Positions 20,662 through 30,747 of a stretch of DNA of 64,000 nt are shown here, piece by piece. The translations under genes and the position numbers were made by a program. Within the stretch, counting starts at the first letter, position 1; each line of letters starts with the position of its first letter. Source of the DNA: Candidatus Nitrosopelagicus sp. (lineage in GTDB: Archaea; Thermoproteota; Nitrososphaeria; Nitrososphaerales; Nitrosopumilaceae); assembly GCA_028344575.1 (NCBI GenBank), contig JAOMBO010000001.1, forward strand, positions 110,221 to 174,220. Reading direction: 5' to 3'. Below the pieces are notes generated by a model that searched no databases, was not told the origin of the DNA, and saw only the letters and a program-made list of their open reading frames with translations.

Positions 20662-20943
20662 ATGGCTCAATTACTTTTAATTGTAAAAATACTTCCTACC
20701 GGAACCGAAGTAGATTTAGATAAATTAGTTGAAGGAATAAAATCGAGTCTAAAAGACGAGATTGAATTACGTAGACATACAAAAGAACCATTAGCTTTTG
20801 GGTTAGAATTTATCAAAGCAGAATTCACTTTAGAAGATGCCGAAGGTAAGATGGAATCATTAGAAAATTCTGTCAAATCTGTCGAAGGTGTCAGTGAGTT
20901 CGAGGTGCTGAATATGAGCCGCATGTCAGTTGACATGAAATAG
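20662..20943 (+). CDS. Elongation factor 1-beta (aEF-1beta)
   Basis: '[23 protein letters not shown]', '[12 protein letters not shown]', '[20 protein letters not shown]'. Confidence 0.93.
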   Translation: MAQLLLIVKILPTGTEVDLDKLVEGIKSSLKDEIELRRHTKEPLAFGLEFIKAEFTLEDAEGKMESLENSVKSVEGVSEFEVLNMSRMSVDMK

Positions 20944-20951
20944 GAGTTTAG

Positions 20952-23126
20952 TTGACTCGAAATGTCGACCCACTACAAATGAGAGTGGGAGAAGCAAAAC
21001 AAAGAGATATCGGAAAAAAACGAGCTCGAATCGGTCCAGACGCAATGGATTATCTTCAAGTAACACCAGGGGATGTAATTCAAATTAATTCAAAAAAATC
21101 AACATGTGCTATAGTTTGGCCAACGGATGAGGATGAGAAATATCCAGATACAATAAGAATTGATGGTCAAACAAGAAAAAATCTAGGAGTTGCATTAAGC
21201 GACGTAGTTGAGATTAAAAAAATAATAACAAAACCTGCAAAATCAGTTACATTAACTCCAATTGCAGATCAGGTGACAGTTGACAAAGAATTTACTGATT
21301 TTGTAAAAAATAGATTGAAAGGATTACCGTTAAGTCAAGCTGATGAAATTTCAGTAATGATTCTTGGGAATGCAATGGACTTTAAAATAGAAAAAATTTC
21401 CCCTAAAGGAATAGTACGCATTGAGCGTACCACCACACTAACAATTCTATCAGAAGCATCTGAAGATAAAAAATCTCGAATAACGTACGAAGAAGTTGGA
21501 GGATTGCAAGAAGAAATAAAGATAATGCGAGAAATAGTGGAACTTCCATTAAGACATCCAGAATTATTTGTAAGACTTGGAATCGAGCCACATAGTGGAG
21601 TATTGTTGTATGGTCCACCTGGATGTGGTAAGACATTACTTGCAAAAGTTCTTGCAAGTGAATCAGAAGCAAGAATGTTATCAATTAACGGTCCAGAAAT
21701 TATGAACAAATATTATGGCGAAACAGAAGCAAAATTGAGAGATATTTTCAAAGAAGCAAAAGAAAATTCACCAAGTATAATTTTCATCGATGAAATTGAT
21801 GCAATTGCACCGAAAAGAGAAGAGGCGTATGGTGATGTAGAAAAACGAGTTGTTGCTCAATTACTTGCATTAATGGATGGATTAACAGATAGAGGAAACG
21901 TGGTAGTACTTGGTGCAACAAATAGACCAGATAGTGTTGATCCGGCATTAAGAAGACCGGGAAGATTTGATAGAGAAATGGAAATTTCAGTTCCAAACGC
22001 AGATGGTAGATTAGAGGTTATGCAAATTCACACAAGAGGAATGCCTATTGCAGATGATGTTAACTTGAAAAGTCTTGCATCAGAATTACATGGATACACA
22101 GGTGCAGATATGAAATCATTATGTAGAGAAGCGGCAATAAGATCGATTCGAAGGTATTTACCAGAAATTGATTTAGAAACTGAAAAAATCCCAGCAAAAG
22201 TTCTTCAATCAATGGAAGTGAAAATAATCGACTTTTATGATGCCATGCATGGTGTAATTCCTACAGCAATGAGAGAGTTCTATGTAGAACGCTCGAAAGT
22301 ATTCTGGGAAGATGTTGGAGGATTGGAAGAATCAAAACATGTTCTTCAAGATAACTTGATAGTTGCAATGAATGATCCTGAGAAATTTAGTAAAATGGGA
22401 ATAAAACCACCTAGAGGTGCATTATTGTATGGTCCACCTGGATGTGGTAAGACAATTTTGGCCAGAGCGTTAGCTACTGAAAGTGGTGGAAACATGATTC
22501 TTGTTAGAGGACCAGAAATATTATCAAAATGGGTTGGAGAATCTGAAAAAGCGATACGAGAGATTTTCAGAAAGGCAAAAGCATCATCACCATGCGTGAT
22601 AATTTTTGATGAACTAGACTCATTGGCAAAAATGAAAAATGGAGAAGAAGGTGGAGGAATTGGAGAAAATATACTCAGTCAGATGTTAACAGAAATGGAA
22701 GAAGGAACAACATCAAGAGTGGTAATCATAGGAATAACAAACAGACCAGATTTAATTGATAATTCTATGTTACGAACAGGTAGATTGGATTTGAATGTCT
22801 TTGTTAGCCCACCAGATGAAAAAGGGCGTTTAGAAATTATTAAAATATTGACAGACGGAATGCCATTATCAAAAGATGTAGATTTACATGAGATTTCAGT
22901 TGCTACACAGAGTTATTCAGGTGCAGATTTAGCATCATTATGCAGAGAAGCAGCAGTTGAAGCAATGCAAAACAATTCTAAAGAGATTTCAAGTAAAGAC
23001 TTTGCTGCAGGATTGAAAAAGATTAGACCGTCAATAACAAAAGAAGTGGAATCATGGTATGAAAAAATTAAAGAAGGAGCATCAAGCATCATACCAAGAG
23101 AAGCCGATAAGACATTCTATGGTTAG
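20952..23126 (+). CDS. Cdc48/VAT AAA+ ATPase (TTG start)
   Basis: N-domain plus two AAA modules 'GPPGCGKT' with Walker B 'IIFIDEID' and 'VIIFDELD'. Confidence 0.97.
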   Translation: MTRNVDPLQMRVGEAKQRDIGKKRARIGPDAMDYLQVTPGDVIQINSKKSTCAIVWPTDEDEKYPDTIRIDGQTRKNLGVALSDVVEIKKIITKPAKSVTLTPIADQVTVDKEFTDFVKNRLKGLPLSQADEISVMILGNAMDFKIEKISPKGIVRIERTTTLTILSEASEDKKSRITYEEVGGLQEEIKIMREIVELPLRHPELFVRLGIEPHSGVLLYGPPGCGKTLLAKVLASESEARMLSINGPEIMNKYYGETEAKLRDIFKEAKENSPSIIFIDEIDAIAPKREEAYGDVEKRVVAQLLALMDGLTDRGNVVVLGATNRPDSVDPALRRPGRFDREMEISVPNADGRLEVMQIHTRGMPIADDVNLKSLASELHGYTGADMKSLCREAAIRSIRRYLPEIDLETEKIPAKVLQSMEVKIIDFYDAMHGVIPTAMREFYVERSKVFWEDVGGLEESKHVLQDNLIVAMNDPEKFSKMGIKPPRGALLYGPPGCGKTILARALATESGGNMILVRGPEILSKWVGESEKAIREIFRKAKASSPCVIIFDELDSLAKMKNGEEGGGIGENILSQMLTEMEEGTTSRVVIIGITNRPDLIDNSMLRTGRLDLNVFVSPPDEKGRLEIIKILTDGMPLSKDVDLHEISVATQSYSGADLASLCREAAVEAMQNNSKEISSKDFAAGLKKIRPSITKEVESWYEKIKEGASSIIPREADKTFYG

Positions 23127-24298
23127 AGATCATTCAAAGTCTTAAGAAGCAATTCATCACTATACATCGCATATTCAGGATAACAATTCAACATGTGACC
23201 ATTAGAAATTGGTTCAAATTTCCAATCAACACATTCAATATTATATTCAAGATTGGAATTATCATATATCCAATCAAATCCATTTCTTATTGTTGGTTCA
23301 GGATAATTGTGACCTCGAATTAAGGAAATGGTATCATCATCATAATTTACAGAAATTTCAGCATACAATGCATTAGGATATAGATATACAATATTTGGAT
23401 GTGATGTTATAGCATCAAACATTTTTTCAGTTACATATTCATTATGAAGCACTATTACCTTATCATAATTTAACAGAATTTCAGGATTTTTATCTACATC
23501 CACATCAGTGATAAAAGGATAATCAAGTAAATGAAGAATGTTCAATCCCAATGTGGAAGCAGTGAAATCAATTGGCTTATCAAAATTTATTGGTACAGTT
23601 AAGCAATCATCATCTCTAAACAACTTTCCATGAAATTCTTGATCACACTCCCCACGATAAAACGTATAAAATCCAGGTTCAGTGTAAGCCGTGAAAGTAA
23701 AAGTTGGAATTATAACAACAGAATTTGAAGTGTTAATCAGAGTTTCATATATTTTGATGTTTTCAGGTATAAAGTCAAATTGTACATCCACGTATCTAGT
23801 ACTACCATCATTCATCAAAACAACATCTTTGTTTAACAGGCTTGCGGAAAAGAGATCTACATTCTTTTCAAATGTTTGAATTAAGGGTATGTCTGTTGAT
23901 GAATATTCTAATGAAGTGTTAATTATTGATGAATTGGATATTTTCAAAAGATTTTCATTGTAAAGATATGTAATTGCAGACGCATAAACATCATTTGAGA
24001 TTTTATTTTCAGAGAACCATTTTGCGGTATAAGAAAACCAAGGAGGTATGCTAAATTCATTAGATAGATTTTGAGATAAATCAGTATGAGTTTCTAGTAG
24101 AACAATAAGTGATTTTTGGAATTTTACATCAGATATTTTCCCTTCAGACCACCATTTAGCATCACTATAATGCCAATATGAAATATTTTCATCATCATAT
24201 ACAGAATATGAAAACGGAGTATTTGTTGAAAGAAAAATGATAGAGAAAGAAATACAAATTACTAAAAATAAGGTATATTGTTTTAACAATAAATTCAC
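23123..24298 (-). CDS. Secreted protein with two WW-type 'W..S.A.WW.EGKISD..F' repeats and an unknown C-terminal domain
   Basis: Signal peptide; 'YSDAKWWSEGKISDVKFQKSLIVLL' and 'YTAKWFSENKISNDVYASAITYL'. Confidence 0.65.
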   Translation of the reverse strand: MNLLLKQYTLFLVICISFSIIFLSTNTPFSYSVYDDENISYWHYSDAKWWSEGKISDVKFQKSLIVLLETHTDLSQNLSNEFSIPPWFSYTAKWFSENKISNDVYASAITYLYNENLLKISNSSIINTSLEYSSTDIPLIQTFEKNVDLFSASLLNKDVVLMNDGSTRYVDVQFDFIPENIKIYETLINTSNSVVIIPTFTFTAYTEPGFYTFYRGECDQEFHGKLFRDDDCLTVPINFDKPIDFTASTLGLNILHLLDYPFITDVDVDKNPEILLNYDKVIVLHNEYVTEKMFDAITSHPNIVYLYPNALYAEISVNYDDDTISLIRGHNYPEPTIRNGFDWIYDNSNLEYNIECVDWKFEPISNGHMLNCYPEYAMYSDELLLKTLNDL

Positions 24299-24339
24299 TG
24301 CGTACGAAGATTTAAAATGATTACTCTGTTAATTTAGGT

Positions 24340-24630
24340 ATGGCAATTCCAATAAGAAATCATGTATTAGAAGTAATCAAGCAAAAAGAAAACTATACCG
24401 ATAAGGAATTAGAAAAGGCACTTACAAAAGATGGTACAATTATCACTGAAGGTAAATTCAACAAAGTTCTGCTAGATTTAGAGATAATGGGATTGATCAA
24501 CGTAGCATGGGTAACAAAAGATAATAGAAGAATTCAAGCAGTTACAGAAAAAGTTGAAGAAGATGCCTACGAAGAGCAAATAAAAGAAACACAAGAAAAA
24601 GATTACGAAGCCAGTTTTCCTAACTCTTAA
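24340..24630 (+). CDS. Small winged-helix-like protein, possible DNA-binding
   Basis: Predicted helix pattern 'IRNHVLEVIKQKENYTDKELEKAL...NKVLLDLEIMGLINV'. Confidence 0.55.
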   Translation: MAIPIRNHVLEVIKQKENYTDKELEKALTKDGTIITEGKFNKVLLDLEIMGLINVAWVTKDNRRIQAVTEKVEEDAYEEQIKETQEKDYEASFPNS

Positions 24631-24635
24631 AATTA

Positions 24636-25517
24636 TTAAAACCTGAAATTAAAAGCAGCGTCTAATGCAACAGCTAAGAAAATTATTGTCAAATATGGAG
24701 CGGTGACTTTGTATGCTTTCCATGCAAAGTCAGATGTTGGTTCTTTTGTTAACTTGTAATGATATACAAGCATTAGACCACCAGAAGCAGCTGCAATTGC
24801 AGTATAAACAAGACCCATTCCAAATGCATAAAGCATTAATGAGTATGGAAGTAGAATCAAAGTATTAATCAAAATGTATTTCGATGTTTTCTGCATTCCA
24901 ATTAGAACTGGAAGCATTGGAACTTTGGCTGCAGAATATTCATCTTTCATTTTCATTGCTAGACACCAAAAGTGAGATGGAGTCCAAACGAATACAAGAA
25001 ATCCAATTAAAAATCCTAGAATATCCATAGAACCTGTAGCTGCAGACCATCCGGCCATAGAAGCTGCACTTCCGGCAAATCCACCAATCACAATGTTTGA
25101 TGAATTTAATCTCTTTAGCCATGCTGTGTATATTATCACATAGAAAAATATTCCAAGTGCAATGAAAAATGCTGAAATGTAATTCAAAGCTAATGCACCA
25201 TATACAACAGAAATCACACTTACCGTCAAACCATAAATCAAAACAGAGTTTGGTTTTATTCTTCCAGATGGTATTGGTCTAGTACTGGTTCTTTCCATTA
25301 ATGGATCAATATCACGGTCATAGTAGTGATTCAATGCGCTTGAGCCAGCTGATGCCAAACCTCCTGCAATAATGATATGAATTAATCCCCAAGTGTCCAA
25401 TTCAGGTCCAATCAATTTACTTGCTGCATACATCGATGTAACAGCTGTAATTACAAGAAGAACGACAATTCTTGGTTTTGAAATTTCAATTATTTCTTTT
25501 ATTCCCAATATACTCAT
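24636..25517 (-). CDS. ctaB: Protoheme IX farnesyltransferase (heme o synthase)
   Basis: 'SALNHYYDRDIDPLMERTSTRPIPSGRI', polytopic. Confidence 0.95.
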   Translation of the reverse strand: MSILGIKEIIEISKPRIVVLLVITAVTSMYAASKLIGPELDTWGLIHIIIAGGLASAGSSALNHYYDRDIDPLMERTSTRPIPSGRIKPNSVLIYGLTVSVISVVYGALALNYISAFFIALGIFFYVIIYTAWLKRLNSSNIVIGGFAGSAASMAGWSAATGSMDILGFLIGFLVFVWTPSHFWCLAMKMKDEYSAAKVPMLPVLIGMQKTSKYILINTLILLPYSLMLYAFGMGLVYTAIAAASGGLMLVYHYKLTKEPTSDFAWKAYKVTAPYLTIIFLAVALDAAFNFRF

Positions 25518-25608
25518 ATTTTTGTTGTATCGAATTTATTCCCTTCTAATAGACGATCTTCTTTGTTACATAAGGATAAAATAATACTCTGAAAGCATCA
25601 AAGCAGAA

Positions 25609-26415
25609 TTGAGTAATTGGGATCTAATAATGCCAGGTGGAGGACTAACCGCAATCGGTCTTGTGGGACTTATCACATCATATTCAGGAATTGCCCACAC
25701 ATTCATTGATGGAATGCATGCATTAACCGGATTACTCTTCATGTTTGGATTAATAATTTTAACAGCCGGTCTTTTGGAAGGAGGAATTTCAACATCAAAT
25801 CGTACCAAAGCAACCGTACTAGCAATCATCTCAATTTCTCTAGGATTTGGAACATTTGCAACTACAATGACAGAAAATTCAACATTACCATTATTTGCAG
25901 GAATATTAATTATGATTGCAATTCCGGCAATTGTGATTTCATACTTTGCAATGAAGATGCCAGTATACGCAAAACCTGTTGGAGTAATCTTTGTTTTAGC
26001 ATTTGGAACAGGAATCGGACTTTACATGGCATTTGGTTTTGTAGGACCAGACCCATACATGATTGCATCAGAAGTTTCTGAAGTAGAAGAAGCTGTAGAA
26101 GAAGCAATTCCAGAAGGACCAATATTCATAATTTCAATGTTAGCAGGATCAGATGTACAAGGCGCTCCAGACTATGAACCAGATGAAGCGGTAGTTTCAA
26201 AGGGTCATATCATAGAATGGGTAAACGATGATGCAATGTCACATACTGCTACAAGTTCTGTTGACTTTGGAGAAACATTTGACACAGGACTACTAAATGC
26301 AGGAGAATCTTACAAACTAGATACTAACAAGTTAGACCTTGGAACATACGAATACATGTGTATTGTACACCCATGGATGGTCTCAACAATAATTATAGAA
26401 GAGTCCGTAGAATAA
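25609..26415 (+). CDS. Membrane protein with C-terminal plastocyanin-like cupredoxin domain
   Basis: About 5 TM then 'MSHTATSSVDFGETFDTG...YEYMCIVHPWMVSTIII'. Confidence 0.88.
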   Translation: MSNWDLIMPGGGLTAIGLVGLITSYSGIAHTFIDGMHALTGLLFMFGLIILTAGLLEGGISTSNRTKATVLAIISISLGFGTFATTMTENSTLPLFAGILIMIAIPAIVISYFAMKMPVYAKPVGVIFVLAFGTGIGLYMAFGFVGPDPYMIASEVSEVEEAVEEAIPEGPIFIISMLAGSDVQGAPDYEPDEAVVSKGHIIEWVNDDAMSHTATSSVDFGETFDTGLLNAGESYKLDTNKLDLGTYEYMCIVHPWMVSTIIIEESVE

Positions 26416-26420
26416 CAATA

Positions 26421-26825
26421 GTGAATAAATCTATTATTTTATCAGATGAAGATAAACAAGAACTAGCAAAGTATGCAGAATCAGAAAAACCATACGAGTC
26501 TTGTGCAATTCTAGTTGGAAATGAAACTGATGAGAACTGGACTGTAAAAGAATTAGTCTTAACTGAAAATACTGCAAAGTCTGAGGTTACATTTACGATT
26601 TCACCTGATAAAGAGTTTGAAGTAGATCAAAAAGCAAAGGAATCAAACATGGAAATAGTTTGTATTTTTCATTCTCATCCGGAATCAGGAGCCCAACCTT
26701 CAGAGACAGACAAAAAATTCATGAGAGTGAATCCTTTCCCATGGATAATTTATTCAGGTAAGACAAAAGAAATGAACTGCTTCATTTTAGAAGACGAGAA
26801 CGTAAAACAGATTTCAATAATATAG
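26421..26825 (+). CDS. JAMM/MPN+ metalloprotease (GTG start; longer ORF start overlaps upstream gene)
   Basis: 'IVCIFHSHPESGAQPSETD' matches HxHPx7SxxD. Confidence 0.9.
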   Translation: MNKSIILSDEDKQELAKYAESEKPYESCAILVGNETDENWTVKELVLTENTAKSEVTFTISPDKEFEVDQKAKESNMEIVCIFHSHPESGAQPSETDKKFMRVNPFPWIIYSGKTKEMNCFILEDENVKQISII

Positions 26826-26861
26826 TGATAAATTAAATAGATCTTATTTTGCATCAAGAAT

Positions 26862-27122
26862 ATGGCAATGGATATACACGTCTACGACACTTATGTTAAA
26901 GCCAAAGATGGTCATACAATGCATTTCGATGTTATCACCGATAAGCAGGATCATGATCAAGCAATCAAATTTGCAAAAGAATGGCTAGCAACTGTTGGTG
27001 AAGAAGGTGCAACTGTAACAGGAGAGGAATGTCAATTCTGTCACACACAAGGTGCCCCAGAACCAGTAGAAACTGAGATTAAAGAAAAAGGTTATTTCAT
27101 CCAAAAGATGGAAGGCTGTTAA
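26862..27122 (+). CDS. DUF2024-like small conserved protein
   Basis: 'DIHVYDTYVKAKDGHTMHFDVIT...EECQFCHT'. Confidence 0.65.
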   Translation: MAMDIHVYDTYVKAKDGHTMHFDVITDKQDHDQAIKFAKEWLATVGEEGATVTGEECQFCHTQGAPEPVETEIKEKGYFIQKMEGC

Positions 27123-27200
27123 TTCTATAATCTTTTTTTATTTTATTTTTCTATATTTTACCTAAGTTCATCTAAAAATTTCAGAAAGAAAAGAAAGGAA

Positions 27201-27299
27201 TTATGGGATCATCATTATGCCTATACCCACAATCAACAAAAACCCTACAAAAAGAACAGAGCGCTCTTTTTGATCTTTTAGGAGTTTTCTTTCATACAT
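27201..27299 (-). CDS. 32-aa single-TM microprotein MYERKLLKDQKERSVLFVGFLLIVGIGIMMIP
   Basis: Short ORF, charged N-terminus plus one hydrophobic helix, in an otherwise empty 300-bp gap. Confidence 0.4.
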   Translation of the reverse strand: MYERKLLKDQKERSVLFVGFLLIVGIGIMMIP

Positions 27300-27418
27300 G
27301 AGTCACCAGTTCTTTGTTTAGATTTTAAACAATGTATCGTATTTTTACAAGTTCATGATACGAATGTACTTAAAGAAAACAAGAAATCTCTATATCGCTC
27401 TACAGATTTCAAAATCAT

Positions 27419-27628
27419 GTGAACTTGAAAGATGAATTAAAAGAACACGAAGCATACATACGTGATACAATTGAATTTTTTCAAAAAGCCAAAGAGACAC
27501 TGAATATTGCTGAACCGTTCAGTAAAGATAATGATTTGATAGACAATATGCTTCATGACCTAGATCAATTGCATAAACATACAGAAAAGATGCTGAAAAA
27601 TGTTGAAGAGACTAAGAATTCACAATAG
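27419..27628 (+). CDS. Hypothetical helical protein (69 aa)
   Basis: Intact ORF. Confidence 0.5.
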   Translation: MNLKDELKEHEAYIRDTIEFFQKAKETLNIAEPFSKDNDLIDNMLHDLDQLHKHTEKMLKNVEETKNSQ

Positions 27629-27648
27629 TGGCTGTTTTTCTAAATTTT

Positions 27649-29709
27649 CTATAATACAATAACTGCAAAGAATACTGGAACGAATACGATTGCAATTGTG
27701 TTCAAGAGTTTGATTACTGTGTTTAGTGCAGGACCTGCTGTATCTTTGTAAGGATCACCGATGATATCACCGACTACTGCGACTTTGTGTTCTTCAGTAC
27801 CTTTCTCGCCTCTCATTTCAATGAGTTTCTTTGCATTATCCCATGCACCACCAGTGTTTGCCAAGTGATATGCAAGATAAATTCCAGAGACAACGGCTCC
27901 CATTAAGAGACCTGCAACTGCAGAAGGACCTAATAATATACCAACAATGATTGGTGCTGCTACTGCAACTGATGCTGATTTCCATAGTTCTCCGATTGAT
28001 GCAATTGTTGCAACGTCTACACACTTAGCATAATCAGGTTTTGATTTACCAGTTAAAATTTCAGGATCCTCTTTGAATTGTCTTCTGACTTCATAGACCA
28101 TTTTCTTTGCTGCACGTTCTACGCCGCTGATTAATTGGCCTGTGATGATAAATGGAATTAATCCACCAACTAAGAGACCTACAATAACTGATGGGTTTGA
28201 TAGACCATAGTCAATTACAACGTCGCTGAAATAGTGTGATGCCTCAAATTGGAATGCTTGAATCATTGCTAATGCGGCTAGCGCTGCACTTGCAATTGCA
28301 AAGCCTTTGGTTACAGCCTTTGTCGTATTTCCAACTGCGTCAATCTCATCAGTAATTTTACGATTTTCTTCACCCATTTCGGTCATCTCTACAATACCGC
28401 CTGCATTATCTGCAATTGGACCGAATGCGTCAATTGAGAGAACGATTCCTGCTAGAGATAGCATAGCCATTGCAGTTAGTGATGTTCCAAAGATTCCATA
28501 CAATAATGGGTCAGTACCTTCAGGTGCTGCTGCAGATGTAATTGCAAATGAAATGATAATTGCTGCAACTAGTGCAATCATGAATGGTCCGGTTGATTGT
28601 AAGCCTTTGATAATTCCCATTAATGTTAGTGATGCATAACCCCACTTTGCAGATTCAGAAATTTCTACAACAGGTTTTGAGTTTGCGTTTGTGTAATAGT
28701 CTGTAATTTTTTGTATGACTGGAACCAGAATTACACCGATGACAGTTGAACCAAATAATGCATAAGCAATTGGAGTATCTCCTAAAATTATTTGAGTGAA
28801 TACAAAGTTAAGTGCAATTGCTATTGCTGCTGAAACGTAAAATGAAATGTTAAGCGGCTTCATAACATCAGTAATGTTTCTTGAGCCAATTGTTGCAGTA
28901 CCAATGATTGATGCTACTAATCCAGATGCTCCAATTAAGATTGGATATGCAAAGTTTTCTGGTGAACCGATTAATGCTGCAATTAGTAATGATGCTAAAA
29001 TTGTTACAATGTATGATTCGTATACGTCTGAACCCATGCCTGCTGCATCCCCTACATTATCACCCACATTATCTGCAATTGTAGCAGGGTTTCGTGGGTC
29101 ATCTTCAGGAATGTTTGCTTCTACTTTTCCTACTAAGTCGGCACCCATATCGGCAGCCTTTGTGAAAATTCCACCACCAATTCTAATGAATAATGCAATT
29201 AGACTTGCACCAATTCCAATACCGGCAATAGTGATTGGGTTTGGATAAATCATGTACAAAATTGCGGTTGCAGCTAGTGCCATTGCAGGAACTGCAAGAC
29301 CAACTGTTGCGCCGCCTCTAAATGTGATAGCAAAAGTTTTTCCTAAACCAGAGCCTGTTGCATGTGCGGCTCTTACTGCAGCCTTTACTGTAACTTTCAA
29401 TGAGATAAATCCTGCAACTGCAGAAAGTGTTGCACCTACTGCAAAAGCGATTCCATTTGAATCACCAATGAAAAATCCAATAATTACAGATAATCCAATT
29501 GCAATTGGAATAATAATTCTCATTTCACGTCTCAAAAATGCTGCTGCACCGATTCTTACGGCTTCTGAAATTTCCTGCATTTGTTTTGTACCAGGGTTTT
29601 GTTTAGCAACCCAGCCCGTGTATATGCCTGCAACTGCAAAGGATGCAATTGCTGCAATAATTGGAATAATTACCTCGATAGGCAAACCCAGAATAGTTTC
29701 AGTAGCCAT
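27649..29709 (-). CDS. hppA: Membrane-bound proton-pumping pyrophosphatase
   Basis: 'GGGIFTKAADMGADLVGKVEANIPEDDPRNPATIADNVGDNVGD', 'GNTTKAVTKGFAIASAAL'. Confidence 0.97.
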   Translation of the reverse strand: MATETILGLPIEVIIPIIAAIASFAVAGIYTGWVAKQNPGTKQMQEISEAVRIGAAAFLRREMRIIIPIAIGLSVIIGFFIGDSNGIAFAVGATLSAVAGFISLKVTVKAAVRAAHATGSGLGKTFAITFRGGATVGLAVPAMALAATAILYMIYPNPITIAGIGIGASLIALFIRIGGGIFTKAADMGADLVGKVEANIPEDDPRNPATIADNVGDNVGDAAGMGSDVYESYIVTILASLLIAALIGSPENFAYPILIGASGLVASIIGTATIGSRNITDVMKPLNISFYVSAAIAIALNFVFTQIILGDTPIAYALFGSTVIGVILVPVIQKITDYYTNANSKPVVEISESAKWGYASLTLMGIIKGLQSTGPFMIALVAAIIISFAITSAAAPEGTDPLLYGIFGTSLTAMAMLSLAGIVLSIDAFGPIADNAGGIVEMTEMGEENRKITDEIDAVGNTTKAVTKGFAIASAALAALAMIQAFQFEASHYFSDVVIDYGLSNPSVIVGLLVGGLIPFIITGQLISGVERAAKKMVYEVRRQFKEDPEILTGKSKPDYAKCVDVATIASIGELWKSASVAVAAPIIVGILLGPSAVAGLLMGAVVSGIYLAYHLANTGGAWDNAKKLIEMRGEKGTEEHKVAVVGDIIGDPYKDTAGPALNTVIKLLNTIAIVFVPVFFAVIVL

Positions 29710-29745
29710 TGTATATTTGAAAAACGAATCTCTGAAGAATATAAA

Positions 29746-30126
29746 TCAACAAGAGATTTTGGGAGAATTTCTTTTCCTATATGGATCAAATGTCTTTCCA
29801 CGCAACCCCTGACGGACTAATTTGTTGAATCTTTTACCATGGCTAAGATACGGAAATCTTTGATGGATCAATTCATGGACAATTGTATTTTCCAGAGTCT
29901 TTTCATCAGGGATTTTTTTGACATTGAGGAAAATTGTATTTTTTTCCATGTATGAAACACCATAATACTTGTATGCAGTAGTTCTACAACCTTCTGTAAT
30001 TTCTTTTGGAGCAGCCATCACTTCTTTGTTTGTAAAAAATACTTGTGGCTCAGATGTTGAGAATCGTTTTGAGTATATTCCTACTTTTTCAAGTATTACT
30101 AAACGGAGCTCATCATCTAGCTTCAT
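29746..30126 (-). CDS. SprT-like zinc metallopeptidase-fold protein
   Basis: 'NTIVHELIHQRFPYLSHGKRFNKLV' HExxH-like HELIH. Confidence 0.7.
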   Translation of the reverse strand: MKLDDELRLVILEKVGIYSKRFSTSEPQVFFTNKEVMAAPKEITEGCRTTAYKYYGVSYMEKNTIFLNVKKIPDEKTLENTIVHELIHQRFPYLSHGKRFNKLVRQGLRGKTFDPYRKRNSPKISC

Positions 30127-30189
30127 GATTAGATTCTAAATTTTAGACTTTATTGGATGATGTCAAATGATCTTGGCTAAATGTAAAAG

Positions 30190-30247
30190 ATGGTCAGAGT
30201 TTAGTGTTGTAATCACAAGTCATACAGCCACCGTCTCATCATCCCTT
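30190..30247 (-). ncRNA. Candidate archaeal C/D-box sRNA (2'-O-methylation guide)
   Basis: Reverse strand: ATGATGA (C) - GACGGTGGCTGT (12) - ATGA (D'-like) - CTT - GTGATTA (C'-like) - CAACACTAAACT (12) - CTGA (D), then T-rich. Confidence 0.6.
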
Positions 30248-30743
30248 ATTTCATTTGATTTACTATTTTTTGAACCTTGTCTCTCACTTCATCAGTAATT
30301 TCAGTAATTACTAGTCCTTCATTTGGTTGACCATACATTACAACTGAATTTGGAGGAGCAAATAGACAAACAGGCAGTACCAGCAAATCTTCTTCACCGT
30401 CAACTAATAATCGAATTGGAGGCTTTTGTTCAAAAATATCTTTGATTAGATTGTAACTTTCAGTGCTAATTTCTCCAGGATTATTTTTTATAGTTAATTC
30501 AGTGTTGATTGATTCAGCTAAAGGTGGAGAACGTTTCTCACGTTTTTCTTGTCCATCAATAATGTGTAATAATGGAGTTAATCCCATTCCTAAAAGTAAC
30601 TCTGATGTCGCATCGCCAACAGTAATTACAACTTTTTCAGAATAAATTTTTTGAATGTATGATTCTTTTTCAGATGAATCATTTAGAATTAGTTTACCTA
30701 AAGGAATTTTTAATTCATCACGTAAGTTTGGAGGTAAAATCAA
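30246..30743 (-). CDS. GTP-dependent dephospho-CoA kinase (DUF359 family); probable TTG start
   Basis: 'LRDELKIPLGKLI', 'VITVGDATSELLLGMGLTPLLHIIDGQEKREKR', 'VDGEEDLLVLPVCLFAPPNSVVMYGQPNEGLV'. Confidence 0.9.
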   Translation of the reverse strand: MILPPNLRDELKIPLGKLILNDSSEKESYIQKIYSEKVVITVGDATSELLLGMGLTPLLHIIDGQEKREKRSPPLAESINTELTIKNNPGEISTESYNLIKDIFEQKPPIRLLVDGEEDLLVLPVCLFAPPNSVVMYGQPNEGLVITEITDEVRDKVQKIVNQMK

Positions 30744-30747
30744 GAGA

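Noticed and set aside
28307-29812. Long + strand ORFs opposite hppA (28307-28639, 28847-29248, 29252-29812)
   Set aside because: Antisense shadow frames of a strongly conserved gene; composition (Pro/Ala/Ile runs) follows reverse codons
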